DNA of 64,000 nucleotides from Amulumruptor sp947039275 (lineage in GTDB: Bacteria > Bacteroidota > Bacteroidia > Bacteroidales > Muribaculaceae), in assembly GCA_947039275.1 (NCBI GenBank), contig CAMQYL010000015.1:6189-70188 (forward strand), read 5' to 3'. Position 1 is the stretch's first letter. The number at the start of each line of letters is the position of its first letter. The notes under the pieces are model-generated. The model was not told the origin of the DNA. It ran no database searches and was given only the letters and a program-made list of their open reading frames with translations. The translations under genes and the position numbers were made by a program. Of the stretch, positions 52,869 through 62,330 are shown piece after piece.

Positions 52869-53552
52869 TTATTGTGGCTTCTGCCTATAGTAATCTTCAA
52901 CGGCTTCAAGAATCAGTGCATAATTTTTTGAAAGTGCTTTCTTGCGGTTTTTGTCAGACTTAAACCATGCATCTATATGATCGTACAGTTCTGGGTCTCT
53001 CTTTGAGAGATATGATTTGAGAAATTTAAGATTAAGTCCACCGCTCTTGTCAAAAAAGAAAGTACATGCCACGCTGTCATTATCAAGCAGCAGACATCCC
53101 CACGTAGCGGTTTCCCAGACCGAACGAGTGCCGTGCGGTACATTGACACGCACCACAGGGACTACGACACGGGCATGATCCGACTTCCCTCCCTCGGCAA
53201 CGATCCAATGTTCGGCTTTGTTTTTCTTAAACAGCTTAGGAACGGCGATGTCATATACGCGCCACACCTTGAGCATCCCGTCGTCACGCATAGGGAAATA
53301 GATGGAATCGATATCAGCCGCATTGAACTTAAGCTCAGACCCGTCATTGGTCACTATGGAAAATTCTTTATTGTAACCGCCACCATGATGCGCGGTCCAA
53401 TATTTCTTGACAGTGCCGTTATGAACAGACCCATCTGATGTGGTGACCACAACTGTATCCAGCATTTTTTCCTCCTCTTTTGACATCTTCTTGGCTGAAA
53501 GAGTCAAAGAAAAGATACACATAGCAAACAATGTCAACGTAACAGCTTTCAT
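52869..53552 (-). CDS. Secreted protein of a three-gene paralogous family (copy 1)
   Basis: From the ATG at 53552 the protein is 227 residues, with signal peptide MKAVTLTLFAMCIFSLTLSAKK; a longer in-frame start at 53585 lies close to a -7-like TTATTTTG and was rejected. It shares DGSVHNGTVKKYWTAHH and IVTNDGSELKFNAADIDSIYF with copies 2 and 3, and has a helical C-terminus. It heads the three-gene set, followed by the LRR lipoprotein on the same strand. Confidence 0.65.
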   Translation of the reverse strand: MKAVTLTLFAMCIFSLTLSAKKMSKEEEKMLDTVVVTTSDGSVHNGTVKKYWTAHHGGGYNKEFSIVTNDGSELKFNAADIDSIYFPMRDDGMLKVWRVYDIAVPKLFKKNKAEHWIVAEGGKSDHARVVVPVVRVNVPHGTRSVWETATWGCLLLDNDSVACTFFFDKSGGLNLKFLKSYLSKRDPELYDHIDAWFKSDKNRKKALSKNYALILEAVEDYYRQKPQ

Positions 53553-53649
53553 TCCGTAGTAGATTTTTAGATTGGTTAACTGCAAAATAAAGGATAAATG
53601 GCAAGAAAAAAGCGAACATATGTTCGCTTACGAATTTTTATTGAAAAAA

Positions 53650-54204
53650 TCAGTATTTCTTGATGCGTCGTAGATGCTGTGGAGTGATTTGCAGATAGGA
53701 TGCAAGCTCCTGTGTCTGTATCTGCGCCACAATATCAGGGTATGCCGAGGCAAATTTGCGGTAGCGTTGTGTCGCCGACATACCGTACAAATCAAGCATA
53801 CGTTCATACAGAGTACCTGACAATGCTTCAAACATCTGCCCTCGGATGCCGGGATTGGTTTCGGCTACCGTGTCCATGGCATAAACGAGCGGCAACTGAA
53901 GCACATCTACGCGTGTCGAAGCTATTATAGAAATTCTCGATGGTCTGCCTCGCATGGCATCGCTGAAACCCGTTGCCAGATCACCCTTTAGCGCCAGACC
54001 GACCACTGCCTCTGTCCCATCGTCACGTGTCATCACATATCGGCAGTAGCCTGACAAAACCAGGGCTATATATCTGCCTCGGTCTCCGTGATGTAGCAGA
54101 TATTCCCCGCGCTCGTAACACAAAGGATTTCCCTCTCGGAGGCAAAGGTCAGCCAGAGGGCTGAGATCCACCATATCATTATATGAATTGAATTTATCAG
54201 ACAT
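53650..54204 (-). CDS. Crp/Fnr-family transcriptional regulator
   Basis: From the ATG at 54204 the protein is 184 residues. The N-terminal half is a cyclic-nucleotide-binding-like domain (YERGEYLLHHGDRGRYIALVLSGYCRYV, then LKGDLATGF), and the C-terminus carries a short HTH (TQELASYLQITPQHLRRIKK). Residues for cAMP binding are not obvious, as in many Bacteroidetes homologues. The ORF's GTG at 54213 is an alternative start. It is divergent from the Dus gene. Confidence 0.85.
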   Translation of the reverse strand: MSDKFNSYNDMVDLSPLADLCLREGNPLCYERGEYLLHHGDRGRYIALVLSGYCRYVMTRDDGTEAVVGLALKGDLATGFSDAMRGRPSRISIIASTRVDVLQLPLVYAMDTVAETNPGIRGQMFEALSGTLYERMLDLYGMSATQRYRKFASAYPDIVAQIQTQELASYLQITPQHLRRIKKY

Positions 54205-54285
54205 AATCGACACCCGAAATGTAATACAATGGCAAAGTAACGCAATCGTAACGACAAAAGCTACAGTTTATTGCAAATTTATTGC

Positions 54286-54293
54286 TAACTTTA
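54286..54293 (+). promoter_or_regulatory. -7-like element (TAACTTTA) of the Dus gene
   Basis: It matches TAnnTTTG except for the last base, 36 bases before the probable TTG start. Confidence 0.35.
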
Positions 54294-54328
54294 CAGAGTC
54301 TATAAACCAGTATATCTGCCATCAAACT

Positions 54329-55267
54329 TTGGAAAACACTGCTCTGAGACTTTTTGCTGCCCCTCTGCAGGGGTATACTGATGCCGAGTGGAGGCACTGC
54401 CATGCCGAGATGGCTGGCGGTGTGGATACTTATTTCACTCCGTTCGTGCGCGTGGAGAAGGGGGCGGTGCGCGGCAGGGATCTGCGCGGTATTCAGTCTA
54501 CGCTTAATTCCAACCATCATCTGGTGCCTCAGATACTCGTGCGCGATGTGGCTGAGATGCGGCTGCTCACTGACGCGATTGTCGCCGAGGGTTACGATGA
54601 AGTGGACATCAATATGGGCTGCCCGTTTGCGCCACAAGTCAAGCACGGACGCGGAGCGGCTTTGCTGGCAGCCCCCGACACTCTGCATGCCATCGGCTGC
54701 GAGATGAGGGAGCGATACCCTGATGTGAAGTTTTCGGTCAAGATGCGTCTCGGCATCAACGACCCGTCACAATGGAGAGACATCATAGGCGAAATAGATG
54801 CGATGCCTCTGACGCATCTGACGGTGCATCCGCGCACTGCCTCGCAGCAATACGCCGGAGACCTGCATATGGAGGAATTTGCGTCATTGCTATATGCGAC
54901 CCGCCACCCGGTAGTGTACAACGGCAATGTCACTTCACCCCAGGATATAGACAGAATAGCGCAAGCCTACCCCACCCTCCACGGCATCATGGCTGGACGC
55001 GGACTGCTGATGCGCCCGACTCTATTTGCCGAGTGGCGCACAGGCAGCGGACTGTCTGAATCCGAACAGCTGATGACAGCCATCCGCATCCACGATGCGA
55101 TATACCGCAGCTACCAAGAGCGTCTATGCGGCGACGCGCAGATACTGTCGAAGATAAAACCGTTCTGGGACTATCTCGAGGATACCATAGACCGCAAGAC
55201 AGCCAAAGCGATACGCAAAGCCACCTCGCTGCCAAAATATGAAGCTGCCATAGCGGCACTCCGATAA
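54329..55267 (+). CDS. tRNA-dihydrouridine synthase family protein
   Basis: The flavoenzyme reduces uridines in tRNA. Motifs: LFAAPLQGYTDAEWR near the start, VPQILVRD, VDINMGCPFAPQVKHGRGAALL (the active-site Cys lies in NMGCP), SVKMRLGI, LTVHPRTASQQYAGD and GIMAGRGLLMRPTLFAEW. The frame is open from 54188, but the TTG at 54329 (ENTALRLFAAPLQG) gives the usual N-terminus and about 312 residues, and it follows the -7-like element. Start-codon choice is uncertain; family assignment is not. Confidence 0.9.
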   Translation: MENTALRLFAAPLQGYTDAEWRHCHAEMAGGVDTYFTPFVRVEKGAVRGRDLRGIQSTLNSNHHLVPQILVRDVAEMRLLTDAIVAEGYDEVDINMGCPFAPQVKHGRGAALLAAPDTLHAIGCEMRERYPDVKFSVKMRLGINDPSQWRDIIGEIDAMPLTHLTVHPRTASQQYAGDLHMEEFASLLYATRHPVVYNGNVTSPQDIDRIAQAYPTLHGIMAGRGLLMRPTLFAEWRTGSGLSESEQLMTAIRIHDAIYRSYQERLCGDAQILSKIKPFWDYLEDTIDRKTAKAIRKATSLPKYEAAIAALR

Positions 55268-55310
55268 GATTTTTTCAGCTAAATAACCCTTATACAACCA
55301 ATCAATTATC

Positions 55311-58300
55311 ATGAACATTAAATCCATCACAGCATCTGGACTCCTTATGCTCACCGCGACAACCGGCTGGAGCCAGACATCGGACGATAACAGGCTCATG
55401 TGGTATGAGCCCGCCGATGCCAAGCAGAATGAGGAAATCACCGTCTATTTCAACGCCTCCTGCGGACAGGGCGGACTGAAAGATTTCACCGGAGACGTGT
55501 ATGCCCACACCGGTGTACTCACGACCGAAAGCACAAGCAACAAAGACTGGAAACACGCCCCGTCATGGTGTGACAACGATGCGAAATACCGATTCACACG
55601 TTCGGCAAGCGACCCCAATCTCTATTCATGGACCATCACCCCATCGACATTCTACGGACTTTATTCCGGCGAGACCATAACAAGCCTCTGTTTCGTGATG
55701 CGTGACGAGAAGGGTAATAAGTCTGACAACTCCGATATCATAGTGCCTTTCACCGGCGGCGGTGGCGGCGATGATGTCGTCACCGCGCTCGGAGCCTACG
55801 TGTCACATGCTTCTGACGGGTCATCAGTCACCGTTACCGCCGAACACGGCACTCTGACACTGACCGCCTACAACGATTACGTCATCAAAGTGTTCACCCT
55901 CCCCGCAGGCGACAGCTCACAGGAACGCCAGTCAATCACCGTGTCAGCCACTCCCGAAGCTACATTCAGCGTTAGCGAGGATGATGACAACCTGACCCTG
56001 TCAACCGCTGCCACCCGAGTTATTGTCAATAAAGCAAACTGCGCGGTATCATTTGCCGACATGGCAGGCAGCGTCCGCCTCTCGGAGAAAGAGGGTCTCA
56101 ACAACAGCGTCCGCCCTCATCGGGTGACCTTCAACCCTATGAACGACGCAGCCTTCTATGGCGGAGGCTACAACGGACAGCGCACAAACCAGAGCGACTG
56201 CACGATATATATGGACAATAACCAACGGTGGGGCTGGGACTCCAGCTATAGCGATGCGCGAAACATCTGCATCCCCTTTGTAGCATCCACCTCTGGCTAC
56301 GGACTGCTCTTTGATGACCACTACCGCGGTGCCAAAATCACTCCTTCATCAACACGAGGCACCACCTACGAGACAGGCAGCCTCAACCCTATCGCATATT
56401 ACTATGTAGGCGGTGACGGCTCCATGGCATCCGTTATGGAAAATTATACGTTCCTCACCGGCCGCCAGGAACTGCCTCCCTACTGGGCACTCGGCTACAT
56501 CACTTCACGCTACGGCTACAAGACCCAGCAGGAAGCCAGAGAGGTCATCGATAAAATCAAGGGTGCCGGGCTGCCTCTCGACGGCATAGTCATGGACCTC
56601 TACTGGCAGGGCTATGACGAATCAGGCATGGGCAACCTTGACTGGTACAGTCCCAATTGGCCCAACCCGACAGAAATGATGCGCGACTTTGACGAGCAAG
56701 GTATCAAGACTGTGCTGATAACCGAACCGTTCTTCACCAACCGTTCCAAACATTTCGCTCAAATCCAAAGCCTCGGATACTTCGCTGACAGCGATGTAAG
56801 CAACATGGGATGGCTTAAGTCAGGACAGGTGGGACTGATTGACGCCACCAATCCCGGCGCAATGGATTTCATGTGGAAATTCTACAAAGACCGTACCCAG
56901 GAAGGCGTGGGCGGCTGGTGGCTCGACCTCGGAGAGCCCGAGCAGCACGACGGAGACTCGCGACACATGGGAGGCAGCGTAGAGCAGGTGCACAACGAAT
57001 TTGGCAATCTGTGGATAGAGCGCGTATATCGTGGCATGAAAGAGGACTTTCCCGACATCCGCCCCTTCCTGATGCCACGCGCCGGCACATCGGGCATGCA
57101 GCGGTTCTCCACCTTCCCCTGGACAGGCGACATCGCCCGCAGCTGGAGCGGTTTCCGGGCACAGATACCAGCCCTGATAAGCGCATCGATGTCAGGCATA
57201 GGCTATATGGGCAGCGACGTGGGCGGATTTGCCGCACCAAACGGCGAGATGGATGCCAACCTGTATCTGCGCTGGGTAGAGTTTGCCACATTCTCTCCGA
57301 TGATGCGTACCCACTCAGCCGTCAATCCCGAGCCATATAATTACGGCAGCGTGCTCGACGATGTGCGCCGCTATATCAACATGCGCTACAGCTATCTGCC
57401 ATATACCTACACGCTTGCCTACGAGAATGCGACCAAAGGCATGCCTCTGGCACGTCCCATCAACTTCCACTCCGCCAACAGCTCTGTTGGAGCCAACAGC
57501 ACCGACGAATATCTCTGGGGACGCGACATCCTCGTGGCTCCTATAATCAGCTACAGCACCTCGCGCCAGATCACCCTGCCCGAAGGACGCTGGGTGGACC
57601 TCAACGACCTCAGCCGCGTGTATGACGGCAACACCACTATCAGCTATGACGCACCGCTGTCAGTGCTTCCCCACTTCGGACGCGCCGGATCCATCATCGC
57701 CCGATACACCCAGGATAGCTACACCACCACCGGCGAGATAGACCACTCCGCCCTGTCACTCACATATCTTATGAGCGATGACACCGAGACACCCGTGACC
57801 GCCAAGATATATGACGATGACCGCACATCTACACGCGCCCTTGAAGACAATGCCTATCTGCTCACCACCATCACAGCCAGCGAGCTGCCCAACGGACACG
57901 AGATAGCATTTGACTACGAAGGCAACGGCTATGACGGCATGCCCGCGCAACGCACCCTGACCATACAGATTCCACGCTTCACAGCTGCCATCGACCATAT
58001 CGAGAGCACGGCTGCAGCCCAAGCATACGCGCTTGATGATAACAACTACTATGAACAGGAGTCAAGCATGGACGAATTCAACCGTGCCGAGGTTCCGGCA
58101 TACTATCTGTCTGATGACAAGACCCTGCATATCAAAGCCAATGTGGCTATGGCAGATCCTTCAGCCATCCTAATCGCCAACTCTCCGTCAGCCATATCTT
58201 CAGTGGCAGCAGATGCAACAGGCATCTTGCTTGAATACAGCTCGTCTACCGGCGTGTTCTCATATTCGATGCCCTCAGGCATGAGCGACGCCAGCATCAC

Positions 58301-58478
58301 AATCTACGACGTAGCCGGCATGGCAACCGACCTCATCGGCAGCCTGACAGCCGACGGCACAGTGCGCCAGACCTCTCCGACACATGCACTTTCAGGAGGC
58401 ATGTACCTCGCAACGCTGCAAGGACGCCGCGCCGACGGCTCCGCAGTCAAGCACACCGTCAAGATCGGCGTAAGATAA
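55311..58478 (+). CDS. Secreted GH31 alpha-glucosidase
   Basis: The 1055-residue enzyme has a signal peptide (to about residue 21, SQTSDD), an N-terminal starch-binding-like module (about 28-150, MWYEPADAKQNEEITVYFNA), the GH31 N-terminal beta-sandwich, and the catalytic barrel. WWLDLGEPE gives nucleophile Asp539, and FPWTGDIARSW gives acid/base Asp607. A C-terminal domain ends with GGMYLATLQG...VKHTVKIGVR, resembling a type-IX-secretion sorting tail. It likely releases glucose or isomaltose units from alpha-glucans and complements the distant sus operon. A strong terminator follows. Confidence 0.9.
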   Translation: MNIKSITASGLLMLTATTGWSQTSDDNRLMWYEPADAKQNEEITVYFNASCGQGGLKDFTGDVYAHTGVLTTESTSNKDWKHAPSWCDNDAKYRFTRSASDPNLYSWTITPSTFYGLYSGETITSLCFVMRDEKGNKSDNSDIIVPFTGGGGGDDVVTALGAYVSHASDGSSVTVTAEHGTLTLTAYNDYVIKVFTLPAGDSSQERQSITVSATPEATFSVSEDDDNLTLSTAATRVIVNKANCAVSFADMAGSVRLSEKEGLNNSVRPHRVTFNPMNDAAFYGGGYNGQRTNQSDCTIYMDNNQRWGWDSSYSDARNICIPFVASTSGYGLLFDDHYRGAKITPSSTRGTTYETGSLNPIAYYYVGGDGSMASVMENYTFLTGRQELPPYWALGYITSRYGYKTQQEAREVIDKIKGAGLPLDGIVMDLYWQGYDESGMGNLDWYSPNWPNPTEMMRDFDEQGIKTVLITEPFFTNRSKHFAQIQSLGYFADSDVSNMGWLKSGQVGLIDATNPGAMDFMWKFYKDRTQEGVGGWWLDLGEPEQHDGDSRHMGGSVEQVHNEFGNLWIERVYRGMKEDFPDIRPFLMPRAGTSGMQRFSTFPWTGDIARSWSGFRAQIPALISASMSGIGYMGSDVGGFAAPNGEMDANLYLRWVEFATFSPMMRTHSAVNPEPYNYGSVLDDVRRYINMRYSYLPYTYTLAYENATKGMPLARPINFHSANSSVGANSTDEYLWGRDILVAPIISYSTSRQITLPEGRWVDLNDLSRVYDGNTTISYDAPLSVLPHFGRAGSIIARYTQDSYTTTGEIDHSALSLTYLMSDDTETPVTAKIYDDDRTSTRALEDNAYLLTTITASELPNGHEIAFDYEGNGYDGMPAQRTLTIQIPRFTAAIDHIESTAAAQAYALDDNNYYEQESSMDEFNRAEVPAYYLSDDKTLHIKANVAMADPSAILIANSPSAISSVAADATGILLEYSSSTGVFSYSMPSGMSDASITIYDVAGMATDLIGSLTADGTVRQTSPTHALSGGMYLATLQGRRADGSAVKHTVKIGVR

Positions 58479-58504
58479 CGAGCCAGGACAGTCATATCAT
58501 ATGA

Positions 58505-58546
58505 AAATCGGTCAGTCCCCATCGTGGGGATTGACCGATTTCTTTG
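58505..58546 (+). terminator. Rho-independent terminator of the GH31 gene
   Basis: AAATCGGTCAGTCCCCA (58505-58521) pairs with TGGGGATTGACCGATTT (58525-58541) with one G-U wobble and a 3-nt loop, followed by CTTTG. Confidence 0.9.
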
Positions 58547-58640
58547 TATGCAAGCCCAATGAAAGGTAGTTATAGGATTGCGACACAATGGTTTTCACTC
58601 AGAATAATTTCGCAAGGAAAGGAGCGGCATAGCCGCGGCG

Positions 58641-58838
58641 GGAGTAGTAGCCACATGCAAGCAAGCCTTTAGGCTTGTGAAGCTTGTGGTCTAAGATACC
58701 CCATCATATGCCGGCGGCGTTAGCTGCCGGGGCGAATGCATGCGATTGCCCCGGCAGTTACACCGCCGGATTTCCGTTACACCCGTTTTCCACAAGCTTC
58801 ACAAGCCTAAAGGCTTGCTTGCATGTGGCTACTACTCC
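58641..58838. repeat. Nested inverted repeat: perfect 49-bp arms around a second palindromic pair
   Basis: Arms 58641-58689 and 58790-58838 are exact inverted copies (starting GGAGTAGTAGCCACATGC). The 100-bp interior holds an imperfect inverted pair (58710-58733 and 58748-58769, with CCGGCGG and GCTGCCGGGGC blocks). The arms include CAAGCCTTTAGGCTTG, itself a palindrome. Confidence 0.9.
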
Positions 58839-58899
58839 CCTCGCGGCTAACACCGCGAGTGTTAAATGAACAGCATGGTGGTTAGCAGCGTATTAGCTG

Positions 58900-59051
58900 A
58901 GGGTGTTGCAAAACTCGTCAAACATGATCATTATGCCTATATATGTAGGGACATGCCTTTGGCATGTGACCTGATACACAGATATATACAGGTTTTACAT
59001 GCCAAAGGCATGTCCCTACACACTGAGGATTCTGGAGCTCTACAACACCCT
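58900..59051. repeat. Composite REP-containing element E (152 bp)
   Basis: Ends AGGGTGTTGCA (58900-58910) and CAACACCCT (59043-59051) enclose a REP-like pair with 24-bp arms (58944-58967 and 58997-59020, TGTAGGGACATGCC core). Total length equals element D, but interior sequence has diverged. Confidence 0.8.
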
Positions 59052-59066
59052 CTGTATAACAGACGA

Positions 59067-59100
59067 GCCCGCATCGCGATGTCGGCATCGGGATGCGGGC
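59067..59100. repeat. Strong hairpin with TCGG loop
   Basis: GCCCGCATCGCGATG (59067-59081) pairs with CATCGGGATGCGGGC (59086-59100) with one mismatch and loop TCGG. It may be a transcription terminator for the minus strand or a further REP-like unit. Confidence 0.6.
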
Positions 59101-59186
59101 TGTCGGTTGATAACCAATCTATAAAAATCGGATGTCGTCAAGCATATCACTATGCCGTCAGACACGCACATCTAACAGATGAATCA

Positions 59187-59234
59187 ATAAAGAAACCGGG
59201 GCGGGGCTTCATGTGAGTGAGGCTCCGCCCCGGT
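59187..59234 (-). terminator. Terminator of the coiled-coil lipoprotein gene
   Basis: ACCGGGGCGG (59195-59204) pairs with CCGCCCCGGT (59225-59234). On the minus strand the stem is followed by TTCTTTATTG. Confidence 0.85.
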
Positions 59235-59261
59235 ATCAGTAAACCATGAGATTAGAGTGGT

Positions 59262-62200
59262 TTATCGGCGCTTTCCATCAAGGACCTTCTTGACGGGAAC
59301 TGCGATGTTACCCTTGAGCATGGTGTCATCGTAAGAATCCCAGAGGTGTTTAACCTTGACAGGAACGATGAGGTAAGCGTCAGCGCGGAGGGGCGAGCCG
59401 TTGTTCTGGAATGTCAGGACACCGGTAGCGTTGTTCACGTCGGCTGACATGTTGAGGTCGCTCAGCTTGACAGGGTTAGCACCATTTGCACTGTAAGAGA
59501 GCATGATCTCGCCAGTGAAATCGGCAGCCTGTACGCCATAGTACTTGTAGCGGTCGGCAGCATATACGTCTTCACCGGTAGCGTTAGCAGGATTAACTGC
59601 GGCTACGAGGTGACCGTATGCGTCGGTCAGGGTGTACTTGTCAGCGATGTTGAGTTCCTGCTTGCGCGAGTTGTCAACGAAGCCCTCGGTAAGGATCGGG
59701 TTAAGCTTGAGGATGGGCACGAACTTGAGGTTTGTTGTACCGAATACGTAGCGGTTAGCAGCAAAACCATTGATGTCGTTAGACCAGTCAATCTTGATCA
59801 CCTTGCTGTTCACAATCAGCTGCTGGCCGGCGTGGCTGTTGGCAATAGTGTAGTTGATAGTCTTGAGGTTAGCCTGGTTGGCTGTAGTGAAGCTCCAGTG
59901 GGTGAAGGGGTTCTGGAGAATCAGAGACTCGCCATGGTAAACCGGGTTGCCGGTGACAGCATAATTGATGTCGTACTTGCCACAGCTGAGGAGACCCTTG
60001 ACATAAGGCTTGTCACGACCTTCAAGTATGTTGGTCATATAAGTAGCAGTCTTGCCGTCATAGGGGATAGCCATGGGCACAGGGTAAACAAGCATTGTAC
60101 CGTTGGTCCACTTGGCAGCCTGCTCAGTGCCGAGAGTTACAGCATCCACGTGTATGGTAACTTCCCACTGGAGGTTCATCACCACATTGGGATGCAGACC
60201 GAGCTTGTCGACAAACTTGATGGTCTTGGTCACAGTGAGCTTGTTGTCACCTACTACGAGCTTGTGGGCTGCGGTGAGGTTGACGAGCTGCTCGGGTGAA
60301 AGCGTCCATGTCATGACGGGCAGTGAAGCTGCGGGATCGTAAACCATGTTGACAGATAGGTTGCCGTTGACATCGTTAGCCGGAGTGATGGCAGGAGTTT
60401 CTGCACCATAAATCTTGACGAAGTCTTCTTCTGACATACCCTTGTTGTCATTGAGTTTCTCAAGGACACGCTTGCCCATCTCTGACCAGGTGAATTCGAA
60501 TATAGCACCGGAGCAAGGCTGACCCGGGGTAACGATATCCTTCCAGTTGATGACAACATCATTCATGTCCACAGGAGTGAAGCAGACCTTGAAGTACTTC
60601 TGCGAGATTACATTGCCGTTGGTAACGTCAACGAGAGTTGCGGCGATAACAGGCTGCTTGCCGATAATAACCTGATTGCCAGTCTGACCGGTAACAGATA
60701 CGGGGGTAAGAGTGCTGTTGTTGGTACCTGACAGTTTGGCAAATACCTGCTGGTTGGTCTTATCAGCGGTAGGAGCGTAGGTCACATTGGGAATATGGAA
60801 CTTGATATCCATGCCATAAGCACGGACCTGCTCTATGTTGATAAGCTTATGGTTGTCAGGAGCATAGAACTCGCAGCCCCATACGAGATCATAGAGATTG
60901 AACTGCTCATTATAAGTAATGTTCCTAACAATACCAGCATTTGCAGCGTAACCTGCACCGCCTGTAGTCAAGTAGTAGGTAGAATCCATCGGATGGCTGT
61001 TGGAGCCGATGTATTCGCCCTCTGCGAAAGCGAGTTCGGGCTTGAAGTAGCTTTCAGAGAGGCGTGTGAACTCAGAGTAGACGATAGCTTCTTTCTCGCC
61101 ATTGTCACCGAAGAGGTGCTTGGCAGCTACGGGGACTTTGAGTGACACGGTGTAGATCTGATTTGCACCAAGCTCAAATGTGTTGAGTGACTCGGTGTTG
61201 CCCTTGCCGAGGTTGACGGTAAGGATGCCGTTGTCACCTACATTAGCCTTAGCTACAGTCACGATGTCGTCAACCACTTCAGCAGCACGGGTTGTAGCCT
61301 TGCGGGTCACGTAAGCGAGATTGTTGATCTCGATGTCTTCGTTCTGGATAGAAGCGGGGTTGAGACGGTACTGAGCCTGGGCAGAGTTGTTGTGGATGAT
61401 GAACTGACGCTTGTTGACAGTGGCGGGAGCATCATGCCAGCCTTCGTTCTGTGACCATACCTGCTTGATGTACTTGGCAGATACGAACTCGATGGTGGGG
61501 ATACCGTCTACATAGACATCGGGCATCAGGGTAACTGAAGTCAGACGCTTGGAGAGAGTACCAGCGATGGTGTTGACAGCGTTGGACACCTCGGTAGAGA
61601 TCTTGGCTGAGAGAGCGGTGAGTTCGCCCTGAACAGCCTTGATGGCGCTCTCGTTGGCAGCAACACGACCCTGAAGAGCCTTGAGGTCACCCTGGAGAGT
61701 AGCGATCTGGTCAAGCTTGGCAGCTATGCCGTCAACGCCACCGAGCTTGTCGTTGAGGTCCTTCTGGAGCTGATTGAGAGCCTTGAGCTGGGTCTCGATG
61801 GTCTGGATCTGCTTAGCCTGAGCTGCGATGAGATCAGCCTGAGCACCGAGCTGCTTGTTGATGTCGGTAAGGTCAATGTTAGCAAGACCCTGCTCGATAC
61901 CGTCGATGCGGCCCTTGAGAGCTGCGATAGCGGCAGCATTCTCAGCGTTGGCGCTTGCGTTGGCATCGATGAGAGGCTTGAGCTGCTCGATTACGGCAGC
62001 GATAGCCTCAGCCTTGGCATCTGCAGCAGCCTTCTTGGCGAGCTCAGCCTCAGCCTCAGCGCGCTGTGCGGCAGCCATAGCCGCGTCGCCGGCGTTCTGA
62101 GCGTCCTTAGCGGCAGCAAGAGCACGGTCAGCAGCATCCTGGGCGGCCTTGGCAGCGTCCTGAGCCGACTGGAGTGCAGTCTGCAGGCTTCCGAGCTGCT

Positions 62201-62330
62201 TGTTAAGACCATCCGTAGAGGTGTTGAGCGATGTTATGTCGTCATCGTAGTCCTTACAGCTCACGAGACCAGTCGTGGCGCCTCCGAGAAGCAACGTGCA
62301 GACAAACAAGTTTAAATACTTCTTTTTCAT
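59262..62330 (-). CDS. Large coiled-coil surface lipoprotein (PL29-lyase-N-terminal-like)
   Basis: The 1022-residue lipoprotein has a lipobox GLVSC (Cys25) and a long Ala-rich coiled coil (about 33-270, repeated AAQDAADRALAAAKDAQ-like heptads). The rest is beta-rich, with RKATTRAAEV and many strand-like segments, ending VPVKKVLDGKRR. The N-terminal arrangement resembles proteins annotated in Muribaculaceae with a PL29-lyase N-terminal domain, though no lyase active site can be seen. Codon use is notably uniform and the gene has a long leader with promoter plus a strong terminator, suggesting high expression. It may be a stalked surface adhesin or structural protein. Confidence 0.8.
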   Translation of the reverse strand: MKKKYLNLFVCTLLLGGATTGLVSCKDYDDDITSLNTSTDGLNKQLGSLQTALQSAQDAAKAAQDAADRALAAAKDAQNAGDAAMAAAQRAEAEAELAKKAAADAKAEAIAAVIEQLKPLIDANASANAENAAAIAALKGRIDGIEQGLANIDLTDINKQLGAQADLIAAQAKQIQTIETQLKALNQLQKDLNDKLGGVDGIAAKLDQIATLQGDLKALQGRVAANESAIKAVQGELTALSAKISTEVSNAVNTIAGTLSKRLTSVTLMPDVYVDGIPTIEFVSAKYIKQVWSQNEGWHDAPATVNKRQFIIHNNSAQAQYRLNPASIQNEDIEINNLAYVTRKATTRAAEVVDDIVTVAKANVGDNGILTVNLGKGNTESLNTFELGANQIYTVSLKVPVAAKHLFGDNGEKEAIVYSEFTRLSESYFKPELAFAEGEYIGSNSHPMDSTYYLTTGGAGYAANAGIVRNITYNEQFNLYDLVWGCEFYAPDNHKLINIEQVRAYGMDIKFHIPNVTYAPTADKTNQQVFAKLSGTNNSTLTPVSVTGQTGNQVIIGKQPVIAATLVDVTNGNVISQKYFKVCFTPVDMNDVVINWKDIVTPGQPCSGAIFEFTWSEMGKRVLEKLNDNKGMSEEDFVKIYGAETPAITPANDVNGNLSVNMVYDPAASLPVMTWTLSPEQLVNLTAAHKLVVGDNKLTVTKTIKFVDKLGLHPNVVMNLQWEVTIHVDAVTLGTEQAAKWTNGTMLVYPVPMAIPYDGKTATYMTNILEGRDKPYVKGLLSCGKYDINYAVTGNPVYHGESLILQNPFTHWSFTTANQANLKTINYTIANSHAGQQLIVNSKVIKIDWSNDINGFAANRYVFGTTNLKFVPILKLNPILTEGFVDNSRKQELNIADKYTLTDAYGHLVAAVNPANATGEDVYAADRYKYYGVQAADFTGEIMLSYSANGANPVKLSDLNMSADVNNATGVLTFQNNGSPLRADAYLIVPVKVKHLWDSYDDTMLKGNIAVPVKKVLDGKRR

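Larger units (their letters stand above)
58547..59261. other. Palindrome-rich intergenic region
   Basis: About 700 bases without a gene hold a small hairpin (GCGGCATAGCCGC at 58624-58636), a nested 49-bp inverted repeat, a hairpin (CTCGCGG / CCGCGAG at 58840-58859), composite element E, a 34-base hairpin at 59067-59100 and the minus-strand terminator at 59195-59234. Confidence 0.8.

Noticed and set aside
18801..59020. CRISPR array from repeated palindromic units
   Set aside because: The copies are inverted pairs at distant sites with no regular spacers and no cas genes; a REP-like family explains them better.
59610..60299. 229-residue plus-strand frame inside the coiled-coil lipoprotein gene
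   Set aside because: It lies opposite a continuous lipoprotein gene with signal peptide and terminator, and lacks a family pattern.
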